This document shows, piece by piece, positions 4,575 through 7,166 of a stretch of 7,166 bases of DNA (the stretch's first letter is position 1; each line of letters opens with the position of its first letter). The translations under genes and the position numbers were made by a program. The stretch lies in assembly GCA_964439745.1 (NCBI GenBank), contig CAYTQK010000176.1, positions 1 through 7,166 on the forward strand. The letters are read 5' to 3'. This DNA is from CAYTQK01 sp964439745 (GTDB lineage Bacteria; Desulfobacterota; Desulfobacteria; Desulfobacterales; Desulfosudaceae). The notes under the pieces were generated by a model that had not been told where the DNA came from, ran no database searches, and worked only from the letters and a program-made list of their open reading frames with translations.

Positions 4575-6473
4575 TCCGCGGCCGGTATCGGCGAAATTGA
4601 CCACCCGGTAAAAGAGTAGGTGCACCAGTTCCAGGGCTGATAATTCCGGATCCGGCCGGCGCAGGCGCGCCATGGCCTGTTCGTTCTGCTCCTGCTGGCG
4701 CCTGAGGGCCGCCACCACTTTCAGGGCGGTGGCAGAGGCCGCATCCACATCCGGTCCGGCCGCGGCCCGCCCGGCCAGCCGCAGCAGGTTGTCCGGCGTC
4801 TCCCGGTACAGTTTTTCCCGGTTTTGGCGTCTCGTGATAAGGTTTTGTCCGTTGATCCGGCGTTTGACACGTTCGTTCAGGCGGTTGTTCTCGGAGGCCA
4901 GTTCAGCCCGCAGCATGGCGGTCACCGGCGGCATCAGCGGCGGCCGGATGGCCCGCAGCAGGGATTGGGCCCGCCGGGTATTTTCGGTAAATTCCGCCAC
5001 CGCCACTTGCCAGAAGACGCGGTTGCTCCGGTTGATCACTTCCGCCGGCCGGCCCTTGTCCCGGCTCTGCCGCAGGGCCGCGGGAATGGCCAGGAAACGT
5101 TCCGCCGCCCGCACAAAAAGGTATTTACCGGTAATCAGCCGGTAGATCATGGCCGCCAGGGCGTACCAGTCCTGCAGGTACAGGGCCGGCGTCAATTCTC
5201 CGTAGATTCCCTTCAGGATTTTATTGGTAAACAGGTGCAGGGGCGTGGCGTAAAAGGAGGTGCCGCCCAGGAGGGGCTGCTCGATAGTGTTGCCCGCGTC
5301 GGGGCGGCAGATCACCGCGGTTTCAAAATCAATGAGACCGATGGAAAACTGGTCGGCGACGGACAGAAACATGGGGTAATTGTCCGGATTGCCGGCCATG
5401 AGCAGATTGTCCGGCTTGATGTCCCGGATGGCCACCCCCTTTTTGTGCAGCCAGGCAAGCATCTCCAGCAGGTTGGCAATGACCCCGGCTTTGTAATATT
5501 TCTGCCGGGAAAAGTTGGTTTTCTGCAGATGGGTCCGGATCATTTTGCGGTAATCGTCGATCACCGGCTGATGCTCCCGGGCCGTCTCTTCCAGCAGGGT
5601 ATGTACCTCTTCCAGCCGGTGGGCGGGGAATTTTTCCTCGTCCGTTTGCAAGGGAACCTCCGCCAGGAAGGAGAAGAACCATTCTTGCGTTTTATACCGC
5701 CAAGAAGAAGAGGCGATGCCGGCTTCCAGAAGCTGGCCGGCCCGGCTGTCAAAGGCCTGAAGGGTTTCTTTCAGGTCCATTCCCAGGGAGGTGTAGGCGG
5801 TCCCGTACCGTCCTTCAAAGCGGTCAAAATTATCCAGGATGGAAGGGTCCCGGAGAATCTCTTTTTGCAGATGATCGTCCCGGGAATGGAAAAGATGAAA
5901 GGCCTCGGACAGAAACATGTATCTGGCCAGATCCATGAAAAAAGCAAACTGGCCGTTGATTTTCAGAAAATACTGATATTCCGGGTTGTAATGGAGCCAT
6001 TCATAATAGATATTTTCCCGTCTCTCCTCCTTGAGGTCATTGTTGCGGGGAAATTTATGGACCTTGTCCAGAATCATGCCCACCCCCGGGATCAGGCATA
6101 CGCGGGGAGAAAGGGTCTGGGCAATGCGCCGATCCCGTTCGATATGCCGGATGTATTTGGAAAAGTCGGTAATCGGCTGCGGCGGAATTTTAATGACCAG
6201 CTTGGTATCGTAAATGGCGAAAAAACACTGGCTTTTGCTGCCGGCTTCTGCGGCAATGGGGCCGAGGGTGATCCGGCGGGAATGGGTCTTTTCCCGGTAG
6301 GTCACCTGCAGGTCATAAGTTGTCAGGCGGGGATCAGAGCGGCTGGTTTCCACCGGGATGATGGCGGAAGGGGTCTGGCGGGAAACGCCCAGGTTGGTTT
6401 TGTACAGCAGCATGAAATAGTCCAGCAGGGTGCTGGTGGTGATTCTGCCGGGCGTGTTTTTATCGGGCGTCAT
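4566..6473 (-). CDS. Divergent Hanks-type protein kinase-like protein with large insertion
   Basis: The 635-residue protein carries protein kinase landmarks. A degenerate glycine loop (AGSKSQCFFAIYD, 77-89) is followed by VIK with catalytic K95 and a probable helix-C glutamate E112. The catalytic loop IRDIKPDNLL (349-358) has D351, K353 and N356. The metal-binding D382 is in IDFETA, activation-segment GTSFYATP is at 404-411, and the helix-F D435 is in LQDWYALA. Departures are IRD for HRD, DFE for DFG and ATP for APE. About 256 residues separate K95 from D351, against about 94 in PKA, so roughly 160 extra residues, rich in Tyr and Phe, sit between the lobes (about 135-320). The C-terminal 190 residues include basic and Gln-rich helices. 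No membrane segment, signal peptide or PASTA repeat is seen, so it is probably cytoplasmic. The essential residues suggest activity, but the substrate is unknown. The ATG at 6473 lacks a clear Shine-Dalgarno and an in-frame stop lies at 6491-6489, so a later start is possible. It lies 55 bases after recN on the same strand. Confidence 0.8.
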   Translation of the reverse strand: MTPDKNTPGRITTSTLLDYFMLLYKTNLGVSRQTPSAIIPVETSRSDPRLTTYDLQVTYREKTHSRRITLGPIAAEAGSKSQCFFAIYDTKLVIKIPPQPITDFSKYIRHIERDRRIAQTLSPRVCLIPGVGMILDKVHKFPRNNDLKEERRENIYYEWLHYNPEYQYFLKINGQFAFFMDLARYMFLSEAFHLFHSRDDHLQKEILRDPSILDNFDRFEGRYGTAYTSLGMDLKETLQAFDSRAGQLLEAGIASSSWRYKTQEWFFSFLAEVPLQTDEEKFPAHRLEEVHTLLEETAREHQPVIDDYRKMIRTHLQKTNFSRQKYYKAGVIANLLEMLAWLHKKGVAIRDIKPDNLLMAGNPDNYPMFLSVADQFSIGLIDFETAVICRPDAGNTIEQPLLGGTSFYATPLHLFTNKILKGIYGELTPALYLQDWYALAAMIYRLITGKYLFVRAAERFLAIPAALRQSRDKGRPAEVINRSNRVFWQVAVAEFTENTRRAQSLLRAIRPPLMPPVTAMLRAELASENNRLNERVKRRINGQNLITRRQNREKLYRETPDNLLRLAGRAAAGPDVDAASATALKVVAALRRQQEQNEQAMARLRRPDPELSALELVHLLFYRVVNFADTGRGLH

Positions 6474-6528
6474 GGTTTTGGGGGTAGTTTACGCCTGGAT
6501 ATTGATGAGATATCGCGCAAACATTGAA

Positions 6529-7166
6529 TCAAGAGGCCTCCGTTGCCGCCTGGGCCAGCATCTCTTCGGCATGGGCCAGGGTTTTTTCCGTGATCTTTTC
6601 TCCGCCGGTCATCCGGGCCAGTTCCCGGATGCGGTCGGGTTCGGACAGGGGCGCTATATCGGTCCGGGTGCGGCCGCCGGAGACGGATTTTTCGATCTTG
6701 TAATGGTGATCGGCGAACTTGGCGATCTGCGGCAGGTGAGTGATGCACAGGGTCTGGTGATAGCGGGACAGCTGGCGTAATTTTCTGCCGACCACTTCGG
6801 CGGTTTCTCCGCCGATACCGGCGTCCACCTCGTCGAAAATTACCGTGGCCACGGCTTCTTTGCCGGCCAACAGGGCTTTCAGCGCCAGCACCACCCGGGA
6901 CAGCTCGCCGCCGGAAGCGATCCCGGCCAGGGGTTTCATGGTCTCGCCCACGTTGGGGGCGATCTGGAAGGCGGCCCGATCCAATCCGGTTTCCTCGATG
7001 AGCTGGCCGTCCACGGTCAGCCAGGAGGGGTCGTTCTTGCCGGCGGGTGTGCTGGAAAAAAGCACCGCGAAACGGGTTTCGGGCATGTTCAGACCGGCCA
7101 GTTCGGCGACCACTTTGTCCGCCAGAAAGAGGGCGGCTTTTTTTCGGTTGTGGGAAAGATCCCCCC
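6529..7166 (-). CDS. recN: DNA repair protein RecN, C-terminal part (5' end outside window)
   Basis: The frame is open from the window edge to a TGA at 6531-6529 and encodes the C-terminal ATPase half of RecN, the SMC-like protein that acts in double-strand break repair. Coding continues upstream of the GTG at 7113: the residues there, GDLSHNRKKAALFLADKV, match the RecN LSxxRxxxAxxL helix just before the C-terminal lobe, so 7113 is not the true start. Landmarks are the L-x-MPETRF segment, the ABC signature ASGGELSR (6918-6895), Walker B VIFDEVDAGIGG with the catalytic glutamate at 6831-6829, and CITHLPQIA with the H-loop histidine at 6738-6736. The ending (THLPQIAKFADHHYKIEK, then RIRELARMTGG) is typical and complete. 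The Walker A domain, coiled coils and promoter lie beyond the window. The next gene on the same strand is the kinase, 55 bases downstream, with no terminator between them. Confidence 0.95.
   Translation of the reverse strand, partial: GDLSHNRKKAALFLADKVVAELAGLNMPETRFAVLFSSTPAGKNDPSWLTVDGQLIEETGLDRAAFQIAPNVGETMKPLAGIASGGELSRVVLALKALLAGKEAVATVIFDEVDAGIGGETAEVVGRKLRQLSRYHQTLCITHLPQIAKFADHHYKIEKSVSGGRTRTDIAPLSEPDRIRELARMTGGEKITEKTLAHAEEMLAQAATEAS

Noticed and set aside
6498..6516. GATAT/ATATC inverted repeat between recN and the kinase gene
   Set aside because: A 5-bp AT-rich stem without a T-run is too weak for a terminator and is common by chance.
4824..6527. Plus-strand open frame of 567 codons covering most of the kinase gene
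   Set aside because: Striking in length, but it is an antisense shadow created by GC-biased third positions. The kinase motifs lie on the minus strand and this frame has low-complexity GGQ/HPP composition.
7111..7113. GTG as a possible start of a short 194-residue RecN-like protein
   Set aside because: The frame stays open upstream to the window edge and the added residues match the RecN helix, so the GTG is an internal valine codon of a truncated-by-window recN.

Overview
The window is GC-rich, densely packed bacterial chromosome. The gene content suggests a Desulfobacterota (deltaproteobacterial, sulfate-reducer-like) genome: an archaeal-type AroA' aldolase, a DUF99 protein, an ABC-F ATPase of common bacterial type, a GyaR-like dehydrogenase and recN. 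This placement is an inference from gene families and not from any search. No tRNA, rRNA, CRISPR array, insertion sequence or phage gene is visible.

Layout. Bases 1-65 are the 3' end of an unrecognised plus-strand gene. It is followed by a DUF99 (endonuclease dU family) gene at 84-653 and a class I aldolase of the DhnA/AroA' type at 702-1505. These three run in one direction with short gaps and are probably one transcription unit. A 616-residue ABC-F ATPase (3352-1502, minus) converges on the aldolase, and the two stop codons overlap. A 244-base divergent intergenic region (3353-3596) separates the ABC-F gene from a D-2-hydroxyacid dehydrogenase (3597-4574, plus). The dehydrogenase in turn converges on, and overlaps by 9 bases, a 635-residue divergent Hanks-type protein kinase (6473-4566, minus). 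Upstream of the kinase on the same strand, 55 bases away, is the 3' part of recN (from the window edge to 6529), so recN and the kinase may be co-transcribed.

How the genes relate. Most are housekeeping or accessory-metabolic genes without an obvious shared pathway: possible aromatic precursor synthesis (AroA'), a nuclease-fold protein of unproven role (DUF99), ribosome-associated ATPase function (ABC-F), 2-oxoacid/hydroxyacid reduction (GyaR-like) and recombinational repair (RecN). The kinase is the least ordinary protein. It keeps the catalytic Lys, the loop Asp/Lys/Asn and the metal-binding Asp, but it has altered HRD, DFG and APE motifs and an insertion of roughly 160 residues between the N-lobe helix C and the catalytic loop.

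The most interesting non-coding signal lies just upstream of the dehydrogenase. A terminator-like hairpin has a right arm plus T-run that could instead form a 12-bp helix, with one bulged A, over the dehydrogenase Shine-Dalgarno sequence. A 15-codon open frame runs through that helix and ends in an ATGA overlap with the dehydrogenase start. This looks like a possible attenuation or translational-coupling device, but chance pairing of GC-rich palindromes has not been excluded. I found no complete new multi-gene system.
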